Positions 8,183 through 16,346 of a stretch of 64,000 bases of DNA are shown one piece after another. Each line of letters starts with the position of its first letter. Position 1 is the first letter of the stretch. Below the pieces are notes generated by a model. It made no database searches. It was not told where the DNA came from and saw only the letters and a program-made list of their open reading frames with translations. The stretch comes from Dielma fastidiosa (GTDB lineage Bacteria; Bacillota_I; Bacilli_A; Erysipelotrichales; Erysipelotrichaceae), in the NCBI RefSeq assembly GCF_000313565.1, contig NZ_HE578928.1, positions 22,466 through 86,465 on the forward strand, read 5' to 3'. The translations under genes were made by a program, and so were the position numbers.

Positions 8183-8228
8183 TATGGACAAAACATGTCC
8201 ATAGTAGTCTACCCAACTTTTAGGGTAG
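8183..8228. promoter_or_regulatory. Two operator-like inverted repeats upstream of the HMA-like gene
   Basis: TATGGAC/GTCCATA (8183-8203, 7-bp arms) and CTACCC/GGGTAG (8209-8228, 6-bp arms) lie back to back in the 5' UTR. A TATAAT-like -10 (8240-8245 on the complement) precedes them, but its -35 is poor. The layout suggests a regulated promoter or leader structure. No regulator can be named. Confidence 0.45.
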
Positions 8229-8349
8229 GTGTTCATTTTATTATATGAATTTAAAAAAATAAAGGAAAATTTTAACATTTTTAGTAATTAATTAATGTTT
8301 TTAGAGCAATTTACATAAAAAAGCCCTTACTTAGCCATTATTTTGTGAA

Positions 8350-8389
8350 GTTCACCCGATGTTTTGACTAAATATTACGGGTGCTGAAC
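8350..8389. repeat. Imperfect inverted repeat in the gap/HMA-gene intergenic region
   Basis: GTTCACCCG (8350-8358) faces CGGGTGCTGAAC (8378-8389) with a 3-nt bulge across an AT-rich loop. It lies in about 250 bp of AT-rich sequence (8229-8479) in which I see no gene. It could be a secondary terminator or operator, but has no clear T tract. Confidence 0.35.
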
Positions 8390-8479
8390 AGTTAACATAA
8401 TTAAATAAAAGCGGGTAGGTGCTTCCTTGTATGTATTTTATTTGTGATTGAATTAATAAAGCAAAAATTTTACATAAAA

Positions 8480-8505
8480 AAGGATGACCGTTTCCAGTCA
8501 CCCTT
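8480..8505 (-). terminator. Rho-independent terminator after gap
   Basis: On the minus strand AAGGGTGACTG, a GAAA loop and CGGTCATCCTT form a stem with two mismatches, followed by TTTTTTATG. It ends the gap transcript. Confidence 0.85.
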
Positions 8506-8519
8506 GAATATTCAGTGAA

Positions 8520-9533
8520 TTAAGCTAATTCAGAGAAGTATTTGATAGTTCTAACCATTTGGCTAGTGTATGAATTTTCATTATCGTACCAAGAAACAAC
8601 CTGAACCTGAGTAGTTCCGTTTTCCATCTTGTGTACCATTGTTTGAGTTGCATCGAATAATGAACCGTATTTGATACCGATAACATCAGAAGAAACGATT
8701 TCGTCTTCATTGTAACCGAATGATTCATTAGCAGCAGCCTTCATAGCAGCATTTACTTGATCAACAGTTACTTCACCGTCAACAACAGCTACTAAGATAG
8801 TAGTTGAACCTGTAGGAACAGGAACACGCTGTGCAGAACCGATCAGTTTACCGTTCAATTCAGGAATTACTAAACCGATAGCTTTAGCAGCACCTGTTGA
8901 GTTAGGAACGATGTTAACTGCAGCAGCACGAGAACGTCTTAAATCACCTTTTCTTTGAGGTCCGTCTAATGTCATTTGGTCACCAGTGTATGCGTGAACA
9001 GTAGTCATGATACCACTCTGAATAGGTGCTAAGTCATTTAATGCTTTAGCCATAGGAGCTAAGCAGTTAGTAGTACAAGAAGCTGCAGAAATTACTGTAT
9101 CTTCTGGTTTTAAGATGTTGTGGTTTACATTGTAAACAACTGTAGGCAGATCGTTTCCTGCTGGAGCAGAGATAACAACTTTACGAGCACCTGCAGCGAT
9201 ATGAGCAGAAGCTTTTTCTTTTGAAGTATAGAAACCAGTACATTCAAGTACAACGTCTACACCTAGTTTACCCCAAGGTAAGTTCTTAGCATCAGCTTCC
9301 TTGTAGATTTCGATAGTTTTTCCGTCAACTGTGATTGATGATTCACCAGCTGTAACTTTGTCAGCTAAACCATATGTGCCTTGTGCTGAATCATATTTTA
9401 ATAAGTGAGCAAGCATCTTAGGGCTAGTCAAATCGTTGATAGCTACAACTTCGTAACCTTCAGCACCGAACATTTGTCTGAATGCTAAACGACCGATACG
9501 TCCAAATCCATTAATAGCAACTTTTACTGTCAT
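8520..9533 (-). CDS. gap: Glyceraldehyde-3-phosphate dehydrogenase, type I
   Basis: Glycolytic NAD-dependent enzyme. The 337-aa product has the N-terminal NAD fold with [18 protein letters not shown] and the active-site segment [12 protein letters not shown], with the catalytic Cys at about residue 153. [26 protein letters not shown] and [15 protein letters not shown] follow near the C-terminus. A GGAGGAC ribosome-binding site precedes the ATG. It has its own strong promoter and terminator and is not linked to pgk or tpi in this window. Confidence 0.98.
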   Translation of the reverse strand: MTVKVAINGFGRIGRLAFRQMFGAEGYEVVAINDLTSPKMLAHLLKYDSAQGTYGLADKVTAGESSITVDGKTIEIYKEADAKNLPWGKLGVDVVLECTGFYTSKEKASAHIAAGARKVVISAPAGNDLPTVVYNVNHNILKPEDTVISAASCTTNCLAPMAKALNDLAPIQSGIMTTVHAYTGDQMTLDGPQRKGDLRRSRAAAVNIVPNSTGAAKAIGLVIPELNGKLIGSAQRVPVPTGSTTILVAVVDGEVTVDQVNAAMKAAANESFGYNEDEIVSSDVIGIKYGSLFDATQTMVHKMENGTTQVQVVSWYDNENSYTSQMVRTIKYFSELA

Positions 9534-9562
9534 TTTAAAAGTCCTCCTTTTATAACAATATT

Positions 9563-9590
9563 ATTATACGATATTTTATAGAAATGTCAA
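9563..9590 (-). promoter_or_regulatory. Sigma-A promoter for gap
   Basis: On the minus strand: consensus -35 TTGACA, 16-nt spacer, consensus -10 TATAAT, about 25 nt before the start codon. A strong promoter fits a highly expressed glycolytic gene. Confidence 0.9.
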
Positions 9591-9668
9591 TTGTGAACTC
9601 TTTCACTTTAGCCTTTTTGTATTAAACATGCACCTATGTGCATACTCTATAAAGATTGGAGGGATTTA

Positions 9669-10238
9669 ATGAGTTTTATACCCACAGTTATTGAGCGTTC
9701 AGCGAATGTTGAACGGGTCTATGACTTATACTCCTGTTTATTAAAGGAACGCATTATTTTATGTGTCGGTGAAGTAAATGATGAGATGGCAGCCTCAATC
9801 ACTGCCCAGCTTTTATATCTGTCATCACTGAATAATGATGATATTTTAATGTATATCAATTCACCCGGCGGCAGCATTTCCAGCGGCTTGGCAATCTATG
9901 ATGTCATGAACCACATCAGCTGCGATGTGTCGACGATCGGCATGGGCTGCTGCGCGAGCATGGCTTCAATCTTACTGGCTGCCGGCACAAAAGGCAAACG
10001 GCTGATCCTGAGCAACTGCGAAGTAATGATCCACCAGCCTATTGGCAACTCACAGGGACAAGCCAGTGATATGGAGATTGCGACCCGTCATATCCTAAAG
10101 GTACAGCGTAATATCTATAATATCTTAGCCCAGCGCTGCGGCAAGCCCTATGACATGATTAAACATGACTGCGACCGTGATTGTTACTTAAGCGCCGAAG
10201 ATGCTTTAGCCTATGGTATTGTGGATAAAATCGTATAG
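9669..10238 (+). CDS. clpP: ATP-dependent Clp protease proteolytic subunit
   Basis: Serine peptidase of the ClpP tetradecamer, which degrades proteins unfolded by ClpX or ClpC. The 189-aa product keeps the triad Ser97 (in GCCASMAS), His122 (MIHQP) and Asp171 (HDCDRD), numbered as in the E. coli enzyme. The oxyanion segment NSPGGSISSGLAIYD is intact. There is no visible propeptide. Two cysteines (94, 95) sit just before the nucleophile, where most ClpPs have a less cysteine-rich GxxA. I use the ATG at 9669 with GGAGGG upstream. It stands alone, without clpX. Confidence 0.94.
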   Translation: MSFIPTVIERSANVERVYDLYSCLLKERIILCVGEVNDEMAASITAQLLYLSSLNNDDILMYINSPGGSISSGLAIYDVMNHISCDVSTIGMGCCASMASILLAAGTKGKRLILSNCEVMIHQPIGNSQGQASDMEIATRHILKVQRNIYNILAQRCGKPYDMIKHDCDRDCYLSAEDALAYGIVDKIV

Positions 10239-10247
10239 TAATATAGA

Positions 10248-10286
10248 AAGAAAAAGGACATCTGTGCGACCAGATGCCTTTTTCTT
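10248..10286. terminator. Bidirectional terminator between clpP and PTS IID
   Basis: AAGAAAAAGG-CATCTG pairs with CAGATG-CCTTTTTCTT around a 6-nt loop. A-rich and T-rich flanks on the two sides make it usable from both strands: for clpP (+) and for the IIB-IIC-IID unit (-). Confidence 0.85.
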
Positions 10287-10330
10287 ATGTTTAGATAGAA
10301 ATTAATAATTTATGAGAGTTTTATTTACTC

Positions 10331-11197
10331 TTATGCGTGCCAAGGAACTGAAATCAACGCTGTGTAATCGCCAGACCAGATACCAACAGCACATCCAACG
10401 ATACCGATAACCAGTAACAGAAGGATACATTGGATAGGTTTCCAGCCTTTTTTAGATAACAGATACCAGCACATGCAAGTTAATGCAAATGGCAGCATGC
10501 AAGGCAGAATTGTATCTAATTTTTCTTGCAGACTAATTACAGATTCACCATTAGGGATATCGATACCGAATTGAGTACCGCCGCCGAAGTTAGCAATTAA
10601 AGCACCAACAACGAATACACCAAGAATAGAAGCTGAACGAGTCAGTTCTTTAGCATTCTTAGTCATGATACCAATAGCACTAGTACCTAAATCATATGCC
10701 CAATACATCAACCAGAAACGGATAGCCATTTCTACGCCGAATGCGATAATGAAGAATAAGATTGGTCCAAAGATATTGCCATCCATAGCCATAGGAGCTG
10801 TGATACCGGCAACGATAGGAATTAATGTAAACCAGAATAATGAGTCACCAATACCGCCTAAAGGTCCCATTGCAGCAACACGTACTGAACGGATTGTAGC
10901 GATATCAGCTTTTTGTTGTTCTAATGAAAGAACGATACCCATAACAAATGTTACGAAGAATGGGTGAGTATTGAAGAATTCCATATTATGAGTCATTGAA
11001 GCTGCTAAATCTTCTTTGTTTGTATGGATCTTCTGAAGACCTGGTAACATTGACCATAACCATCCGCAAGCCTGCATTCTTTCATAGTTGAATGAAGCCT
11101 GTAATTGGCAAGACAACCAAACCATTTTATTTAAAGTTGCTTTGTCCAGCTTAGCAGCCGGAGTCAAATCCTTATATTGAGTTGCATTAGATGCCAT
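10331..11197 (-). CDS. PTS system mannose/fructose/sorbose-family IID component
   Basis: Membrane subunit that forms the sugar channel together with IIC. The 288-aa product begins with a cytosolic N-terminus containing SFNYERMQACGWLWSMLPGLQKI. The family segments FFNTHPFFVTFVMGIVLSLE and AAMGPLGGIGDSLFWFTLIP and several C-terminal membrane spans follow. I start at the ATG at 11197, 8 nt after GGAGG, so the gene overlaps the IIC stop by 11 nt. Sugar specificity cannot be read from the sequence. The AgaS-like partner suggests an amino sugar. Confidence 0.93.
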   Translation of the reverse strand: MASNATQYKDLTPAAKLDKATLNKMVWLSCQLQASFNYERMQACGWLWSMLPGLQKIHTNKEDLAASMTHNMEFFNTHPFFVTFVMGIVLSLEQQKADIATIRSVRVAAMGPLGGIGDSLFWFTLIPIVAGITAPMAMDGNIFGPILFFIIAFGVEMAIRFWLMYWAYDLGTSAIGIMTKNAKELTRSASILGVFVVGALIANFGGGTQFGIDIPNGESVISLQEKLDTILPCMLPFALTCMCWYLLSKKGWKPIQCILLLLVIGIVGCAVGIWSGDYTALISVPWHA

Positions 11198-11990
11198 CAC
11201 TGAATCCTCCATTTCCGCTGCCTGCATTTTCTTTGATGCGAACATTAGTTGTGTAGTCAAAGATTGCAATAGCCACACCGATGAATGCTAATAATACTAA
11301 AGTTGCAGAAGATACGCTTGTAGTTCCAAGTACGATTGCACCTGCGAAACCAGCAAGCAGGAAGCCCCAAAGTTCGCCAGAAAGCATGATTTTCATCAGA
11401 ATAGCGAAACCGACGAAACGCATCATACCACCAGCAACACTTAAGCCGCCCATGAACCAGCTGAACTGTGTACTGAATGCTTCAAGAGCTGGAGCAACAG
11501 CTGTACCACCAACGTAAGCAACTACTGAAATGATTGCGAATAATGCGCCTAACAGACCCATTGAGATAAAGTTAACTTGAACGATACCTGCAGGATTTGC
11601 TTCTTCAGCTGCTTTATCAGCTTTAGCCATAAGACCAGACATAACAGTAAATGTTAATGTAACTGCATAACCACCGAATACTGAGAATACGATTGCAGCT
11701 CCAAGAGCAGCATTGATATCCATGTTAGCACGAACAGCAAAGATCATACCAACGATACCACCGATGATTGCGTTAGGTGGCTGAGCGCCGCCTACTGGCA
11801 TGTTACCAACCATCATTAATTCATAAGTTCCGCCTAAAACTAAGCCAGTGTTCAAGTCGCCTAAGATTGCACCGATTAAAGTACAGTTGATAATAGGTCT
11901 TGAAATGATCTCAGTTAAAGAGAACTGGTCAATAGCCATAATGAATGTCAATACAGCTAAAAGGATGACCTGAATAATATTAATCTCCAT
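11187..11990 (-). CDS. PTS system mannose/fructose/sorbose-family IIC component
   Basis: Polytopic membrane permease subunit, 267 aa. The first transmembrane helix begins near residue 3. The family segments GAILGDLNTGLVLGGTYELMMVG and GGAQPPNAIIGGIVG lie at about 40-85. The C-terminus contains FDYTTNVRIKENAGSGNGG. It is the middle gene of IIB-IIC-IID, follows IIB by about 30 nt and overlaps IID. A GGGAG ribosome-binding site precedes the ATG. Confidence 0.94.
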   Translation of the reverse strand: MEINIIQVILLAVLTFIMAIDQFSLTEIISRPIINCTLIGAILGDLNTGLVLGGTYELMMVGNMPVGGAQPPNAIIGGIVGMIFAVRANMDINAALGAAIVFSVFGGYAVTLTFTVMSGLMAKADKAAEEANPAGIVQVNFISMGLLGALFAIISVVAYVGGTAVAPALEAFSTQFSWFMGGLSVAGGMMRFVGFAILMKIMLSGELWGFLLAGFAGAIVLGTTSVSSATLVLLAFIGVAIAIFDYTTNVRIKENAGSGNGGFSDGI

Positions 11991-12020
11991 GTATTATTTC
12001 TCCCTTTCACTTTTTCAAGT

Positions 12021-12497
12021 TTATTTAAATAACTTATTGAGGTCTTCAGGTGCTGTATCTGGAACACGTCTGATTTCCAGTTCAACGCCTAAATCCTGCA
12101 ATTTTTTGAATGCAGCAACGTCAGCATCATCAACAGCAACAGATGTAGCAACTTGGCGTTTGCCATCTGCCATATGCATGTTTCCGATGTTAACCTTCTT
12201 GATTGGCACACCGCCTTCAACAAGTCTTAATACATCCTGTGGATTTTCACAGATAATGAAAATTTTCTGAGCAGGGCTGGCCTTGTCAATGATCGCGCAA
12301 GTTTTTTCAATAGTGAAATATCTTGTTTGAGCATAACTAGGAGCAGCCATGTTCATCAGGCTTTGTCTCAGTTCGTCTTTAGCAACGTTATCATTAGCAA
12401 CTAATAATAAGTTAACGCCGAGAACACCTGACCACATAGTAGCGACTTGCCCGTGAATTAAACGGTTGTCAATTCTAGTGAGTACGATATTTGGCAT
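12021..12497 (-). CDS. PTS system mannose/fructose/sorbose-family IIB component
   Basis: Cytosolic phosphotransfer domain that takes phosphate from IIA and passes it to the sugar during transport. The 158-aa product carries the phosphorylated histidine His15 in RIDNRLIHGQV, followed by LLLVANDNVAKDELRQSLM and VKKVNIGNMH-like segments typical of the family. First gene of the IIB-IIC-IID transcript. A AAGGAGAG ribosome-binding site precedes the ATG. The IIA partner is encoded 2 kb upstream, in a separate unit. Confidence 0.95.
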   Translation of the reverse strand: MPNIVLTRIDNRLIHGQVATMWSGVLGVNLLLVANDNVAKDELRQSLMNMAAPSYAQTRYFTIEKTCAIIDKASPAQKIFIICENPQDVLRLVEGGVPIKKVNIGNMHMADGKRQVATSVAVDDADVAAFKKLQDLGVELEIRRVPDTAPEDLNKLFK

Positions 12498-12784
12498 TCT
12501 ACTCTCTCCTTTCTATCTTAAACATGAAGTTGATATGCTTAGACCTTGATGAGGGGGCTAAGCAAGTAAACCCTTTCACTTCGCTTCAATTCTATGTCAG
12601 TTCAAGCATTTTTTCTTTACACTTTTTATTGAATCCTTTGTACTTTTTAACAATTTAAAAACTTATTTTTACATTTTTTTATACTCATTTTAATTTTTTT
12701 ATAAAAATTGCTGTATCACACAAATTTCACACAATTAAACAAGCAAGCGTTGAAAAGTTCACATTTTCTTACAGAAAACGGCGA

Positions 12785-12798
12785 TGTAAGCGCTTTAA
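12785..12798. promoter_or_regulatory. CcpA cre site (putative)
   Basis: TGTAAGCGCTTTAA closely fits the catabolite-responsive element TGWAARCGYTWNCW, with only the penultimate C differing. It lies between the divergent PTS and araC genes, consistent with glucose repression through CcpA/HPr-Ser-P. HPr kinase is encoded in this window. Confidence 0.7.
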
Positions 12799-13008
12799 AC
12801 GTCTGATTCTGCGAAGCCAATAATTTTGTTTTATTTATGGCCGGCAAAATTTACATGATTTTTTTATCATTTTATTGATTTTTAAGATCGCATTATATTC
12901 AAAAAAACACCAAAATATTCCAAAATTATTACTTTTGCCAATTTCTACAAATTTATTACTAAAATGTGCAAATTATTGAGTCTTCGTATTCCTTTCGTTT
13001 TTCAAATT

Positions 13009-13017
13009 TGCTATACT
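13009..13017 (+). promoter_or_regulatory. Extended -10 promoter for the AraC-family gene
   Basis: TG-C-TATACT lies 21 nt before the ATG. The -35 region 17 nt upstream (TTCCTT) is poor, so the extended -10 probably drives expression or an activator helps. Confidence 0.5.
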
Positions 13018-13038
13018 AATCATAAGGGGGATTCTCAC

Positions 13039-14214
13039 ATGTTTAATAAAACTACCAGTTATATTTTCAATCGCTACGGCGAGATCATCAATGATCTGTC
13101 AAGACGTCAGACGATTAAGATGCAGCATCAGAATTTTAAATTAAAAAACAAGTCAATTACGAACTTCAACGTTTACAATGATGATGTGATTTTGAAAGTA
13201 ACCTCCGGTATTGTAATGCTGGTCGTAACGCTTGATCCTGATTCAGCTGAAATGGAGAAATTCGTCATTCACCGAATGATTAAAATCAAACGCGGTGTCT
13301 TTTTCAATCTGATCAGCATCACGGCTTCTGCGAAAGTTGAAATGGTCTGTGAATTCGGCACCAAGAAACGAACAGTTGATTATACCTTCTCAACAGCGCC
13401 GATCGAATATGAAAGAGTGATTCCAACTGTTGAAATACCAGAAATTTACGCTTACTATTATCAGGTCCGCAATGCCAACTATCTGTTCCCCGGTGAAAGC
13501 CACACGTTCTGGGAGCTGACATTCATTGATAACGGCACCTTAAATACAACTATCGACAATGAGGATTATCAGCTGCGCAACTTTGATTTAATCTTATACG
13601 CGCCCAATCAGTTTCATACTCAGTCCACCGGTATGCATGAATCATGCTCCTATTTAACGATTCTGTTCGAGATGAATATCAGCGATCCATCACTGATCAG
13701 CAACCGCATCTTCAGTTCCCACCGCGATATACACAATGCCCTCAATAATTTCATTAAAGTCAGCGGCAATGAGTTATACTTTGATAATGATTTAATGATC
13801 TGTTATCTGAAAGAACTGATTATTAAACTGCTTCAATATGATTTCCTGCAGACCACGCCGATTGCTTCAACGCCGATGCAGCAGCGGTTTGAAAATGAGA
13901 TACTGAATGAAATTATCATTTATATCAACGAAAATATCTATCAGTCTTTAACCATTGAGGAGATCTGCCACAAATTCTCAATCAGCCGTTCTTCTCTGCA
14001 GACCTTGTTTAAAAATAATCTTAATGTAGCTCCGAAGCAATATATCAGTGATCTGAAGCTGAATAAGAGCAAGCTGCTGATTAAGGAGTCAATGTATACG
14101 ATATCAGAAATAAGCAGTATGCTTGGCTTTGCAAGTATTCACTATTTCTCAAGAAAATTCAAACAGCAATTCGGACTTACTCCGACTGACTACGCGAAAA
14201 CTATCTATAACTAA
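13039..14214 (+). CDS. AraC-family transcriptional regulator (probable PTS regulator)
   Basis: A 391-aa regulator with the DNA-binding domain at its C-terminus, about residues 285-391. The first helix-turn-helix is LTIEEICHKFSISRSSLQTLFK. The second helix-turn-helix plus signature is YTISEISSMLGFASIHYFSRKFKQQFGLTPTDY. The N-terminal part includes a cupin-like segment (SHTFWELTFIDNGTLNTTID and YQLRNFDLILYAPNQFHTQ) likely to bind a ligand. I use the ATG at 13039 with AAGGGGG upstream. Position between two PTS units suggests it controls them in response to their substrate. That is inference. Confidence 0.9.
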   Translation: MFNKTTSYIFNRYGEIINDLSRRQTIKMQHQNFKLKNKSITNFNVYNDDVILKVTSGIVMLVVTLDPDSAEMEKFVIHRMIKIKRGVFFNLISITASAKVEMVCEFGTKKRTVDYTFSTAPIEYERVIPTVEIPEIYAYYYQVRNANYLFPGESHTFWELTFIDNGTLNTTIDNEDYQLRNFDLILYAPNQFHTQSTGMHESCSYLTILFEMNISDPSLISNRIFSSHRDIHNALNNFIKVSGNELYFDNDLMICYLKELIIKLLQYDFLQTTPIASTPMQQRFENEILNEIIIYINENIYQSLTIEEICHKFSISRSSLQTLFKNNLNVAPKQYISDLKLNKSKLLIKESMYTISEISSMLGFASIHYFSRKFKQQFGLTPTDYAKTIYN

Positions 14215-14236
14215 AAACACCTCAGCCGAGGTGTTT
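14215..14236. terminator. Bidirectional terminator between araC and the YajC-like gene
   Basis: AAACACCTC, an AGCC loop, then GAGGTGTTT form a perfect 9-bp stem, with T-rich sequence downstream on both strands. It serves the convergent araC (+) and AgaS-IIA-YajC-like (-) transcripts. Confidence 0.85.
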
Positions 14237-14269
14237 CTATTTATTATTTACCTTTTTCTCTCTATTACC

Positions 14270-14542
14270 TTAAACTATCGGTGTGATCATGAACCTTGAA
14301 ACAGTAATTACCACATCTTTGGCAATCTCTATTTTACATGTTTCCTGACCGGCAGATATGATTTTAGCCTGAATGCCGTTGAATGAACAAGGCTTACCCG
14401 GCTTAATCAAAGCATCCATCTGAATTAATGCCTCGCGTCTTTTCTTCATCATATTGCGGCTGTATAGGAAATAAGCCAGTATCAGAACCGCAGTCAAGAC
14501 GATGAAGGTCAGGGCTGACCACCCAATCACTTCCCAATTCAT
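14270..14542 (-). CDS. YajC-like membrane protein of the PTS cluster
   Basis: A 90-aa protein with one N-terminal membrane helix (WSALTFIVLTAVLILAYFLY, about 8-27). A short cytosolic domain (KPGKPCSFNGIQAKIISAGQETCKIEIAKDVVITVSRF) matches the YajC pattern of a turn, a Gly-Ile and alternating strands ending in an R-x-x-I tail. True YajC assists SecDF. YajC-like genes also occur inside mannose-family PTS operons, where their role is unknown. It lies 5 nt after IIA. The product may assist the PTS membrane complex. Confidence 0.75.
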   Translation of the reverse strand: MNWEVIGWSALTFIVLTAVLILAYFLYSRNMMKKRREALIQMDALIKPGKPCSFNGIQAKIISAGQETCKIEIAKDVVITVSRFMITPIV

Positions 14543-14547
14543 GCTGA

Positions 14548-14976
14548 TTAAATACCTTCTTCTGCTTCGTTTTGTTCAACTGGTTTGAATTCATATTTAA
14601 CAACTTGATCCTTACCAGTATTTACTGCCATATCAGCTAATGATTCTAATTCATTAACAAATTGACGAGCCATTGAAATTTCCACAAGCATCGGCAGATT
14701 TGTACCGCCAATTACTTTTACGTTGCCGCGTGCAGCACCGCATACAACCGCTGTCTTGAACGGAGAACCGCCAGCCAGATCAGAAAGAACTAAAATGCCT
14801 TCACAATCCTTCAATTCATCCATTGCCTTATTCAATTCTCTTTCCAAATCATCTACAGAGAATTCCTGAACAAAGTCAACATATTTATAATTCTGCTGTT
14901 CGCCGCCGATTAAGTTCAATGAGCTTGTTAATCCTGAACCAAAATGTCCGTGTCCTGTTACAATAATTCCGATCAT
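14548..14976 (-). CDS. PTS system mannose/fructose-family IIA component
   Basis: Cytosolic IIA protein that accepts phosphate from HPr. The 142-aa product begins MIGIIVTGHGHFGSG, with the probable phospho-histidine at His9. VLSDLAGGSPFKTAVVCG near residue 85 and IGGTNLPMLVE near residue 105 are family hallmarks. It lies between the AgaS-like gene and the YajC-like gene, separate from the IIB-IIC-IID genes it must serve. The ribosome-binding site is AGGAGAGG. Confidence 0.93.
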   Translation of the reverse strand: MIGIIVTGHGHFGSGLTSSLNLIGGEQQNYKYVDFVQEFSVDDLERELNKAMDELKDCEGILVLSDLAGGSPFKTAVVCGAARGNVKVIGGTNLPMLVEISMARQFVNELESLADMAVNTGKDQVVKYEFKPVEQNEAEEGI

Positions 14977-14990
14977 AGTATTTTCCTCTC

Positions 14991-16166
14991 CTACTTTCTA
15001 GTATATGGATACAATGTTACACCCTTAACAACACGATTTACTTCACCGCTTGGGCATGGGTTGTCCGGTGTGATACCGAATGAAAGTGATTTGTATAATG
15101 CAATTAACTGAGCTGCCAGAATGTATTCAAATGCAAGATACATATTGTCAGCATCTGTTTCATTATCAAATGAATAGAAATAGTCAACCAGAGCCGCAAC
15201 CTCATCATCTTTTCTTGAAGAAACAGCCATGATTTTATTGCCTTTGCGCTGTCCGCTCATTTCTTTGATTAAGTCAACTTCATACTGACGAGTATAAGCA
15301 TTATCACTCAAATAAACAACAGTTAATGTCGTATCATCAACAATTGATTTAGGTCCATGTCTGAAGCCCATCGGCGTATCATACATTGTAACAACTTTAC
15401 CGGCAGTCAGTTCAAGCATCTTTAATGCTGATTCCTGTGCTGTGCCTTTTAATACGTTGCTGCCAAGATAAACGATACGTTTGAAATCAAATGCATCAAC
15501 AACCTTCAACATTTCATCATATCTAGTATCTAATAAAACTCTTGAAGCTGCAAGAATCATTTTAACATTTTTAACAGTTTCTTCTAAATCATCCAGTGAG
15601 AAGGCTAATAAAGTAGCCAGCATCATGTTTGAATATGAACTTGTCATCGCAAATGACTGGTCATGTGTCTCATCAGTAAGATTGATAGCATAGCAGTTCT
15701 TGTTTTCATTTGCCTTTAATGACAAGGCGCCATTCTTATTGCAAGTAACAAAAATATGCTGTAAATTATTGCATACGGCTTCCGCGCAGTCTACGGCACC
15801 TACAGATTCAGGAGAATTACCGCTGCGGCCAAAGCTTACTAACAAAGTTGGCTTATCCTGTGACAAATAATTTTCAGGAGTCGCTGTAATATCTGTTGTA
15901 CCATATGATTTAACCTTGTAGTTTAATTTCTTCTGTAAGTAAGAATACAGGGCGTTGCCGACGAATTCACTAGTACCGGCACCAGTCAGGATAATGTCAT
16001 AATCAGGCTGAGAAGTTGTCTTAGCGATAAATTCCTTCAGGCTTTCTTTGTTTGCTTCAATCTGAGCAATCGTCTTTTCCCATGTATCAGGCTGCTGATG
16101 AATTTCTGTGGCTGTGAAAATTCCAGAGAGCTCTTTCCATGCTTGTTCAGTTTTTCCAAAAATCAT
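14991..16166 (-). CDS. agaS: AgaS-like SIS-domain sugar-phosphate deaminase/isomerase
   Basis: A 391-aa protein with two SIS domains. The first contains DIILTGAGTSEFVGNALYSYLQ and LLVSFGRSGNSPESVGAVD. The second contains RIVYLGSNVLKGTAQESALKMLELTAGKV and MGFRHGPKSIVDDTT. This arrangement is that of AgaS, which deaminates and isomerises galactosamine-6-phosphate to tagatose-6-phosphate, and of related GlmS-like isomerases. The start is the ATG at 16166 with AAAGGGTGAC upstream. First gene of AgaS-IIA-YajC-like. It suggests the linked PTS imports galactosamine/GalNAc or a related amino sugar. Confidence 0.82.
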   Translation of the reverse strand: MIFGKTEQAWKELSGIFTATEIHQQPDTWEKTIAQIEANKESLKEFIAKTTSQPDYDIILTGAGTSEFVGNALYSYLQKKLNYKVKSYGTTDITATPENYLSQDKPTLLVSFGRSGNSPESVGAVDCAEAVCNNLQHIFVTCNKNGALSLKANENKNCYAINLTDETHDQSFAMTSSYSNMMLATLLAFSLDDLEETVKNVKMILAASRVLLDTRYDEMLKVVDAFDFKRIVYLGSNVLKGTAQESALKMLELTAGKVVTMYDTPMGFRHGPKSIVDDTTLTVVYLSDNAYTRQYEVDLIKEMSGQRKGNKIMAVSSRKDDEVAALVDYFYSFDNETDADNMYLAFEYILAAQLIALYKSLSFGITPDNPCPSGEVNRVVKGVTLYPYTRK

Positions 16167-16205
16167 TGTAATGTCACCCTTTCTAACCAAATTTTCTTGG
16201 TTCGT

Positions 16206-16219
16206 TGTTTGCGTTTACA
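16206..16219. promoter_or_regulatory. CcpA cre site over the agaS transcription start (putative)
   Basis: On the minus strand TGTAAACGCAAACA fits the cre consensus apart from one position. It immediately follows the -10 box, the classic position for CcpA repression by blocking initiation. Confidence 0.7.
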
Positions 16220-16247
16220 TTATAACGAGGTTTTGCATAAATTACAA
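16219..16247 (-). promoter_or_regulatory. Sigma-A promoter for agaS-IIA-yajC-like
   Basis: On the minus strand: -35 TTGTAA, 17-nt spacer, -10 TATAAT. The cre-like site overlaps its downstream edge. Confidence 0.85.
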
Positions 16248-16346
16248 CATAGCGGCTGACGCATTGTTAAAAAGTGCAAAACATTTATTAATTTATAGAC
16301 TTCATCTTTAAATCACGATATAATTGTTGCTAGAGGTGGATAAAAT

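Larger units (their letters stand above)
12498..13038. other. Divergent AT-rich regulatory region between PTS IIB and araC
   Basis: About 540 bp without a credible gene, rich in A/T homopolymers. It must hold the promoters of the leftward IIB-IIC-IID unit and the rightward AraC-family gene. A cre-like site and an extended -10 for the regulator are recognisable. I could not settle the IIB promoter or an AraC binding repeat. Confidence 0.6.

Noticed and set aside
12540..12760. Sigma-54 promoter for the PTS IIB operon (as in lev-type PTS)
   Set aside because: No TGGCAC-N5-TTGC-like element was found, and the neighbouring regulator is AraC-type, not a LevR-type sigma-54 activator.
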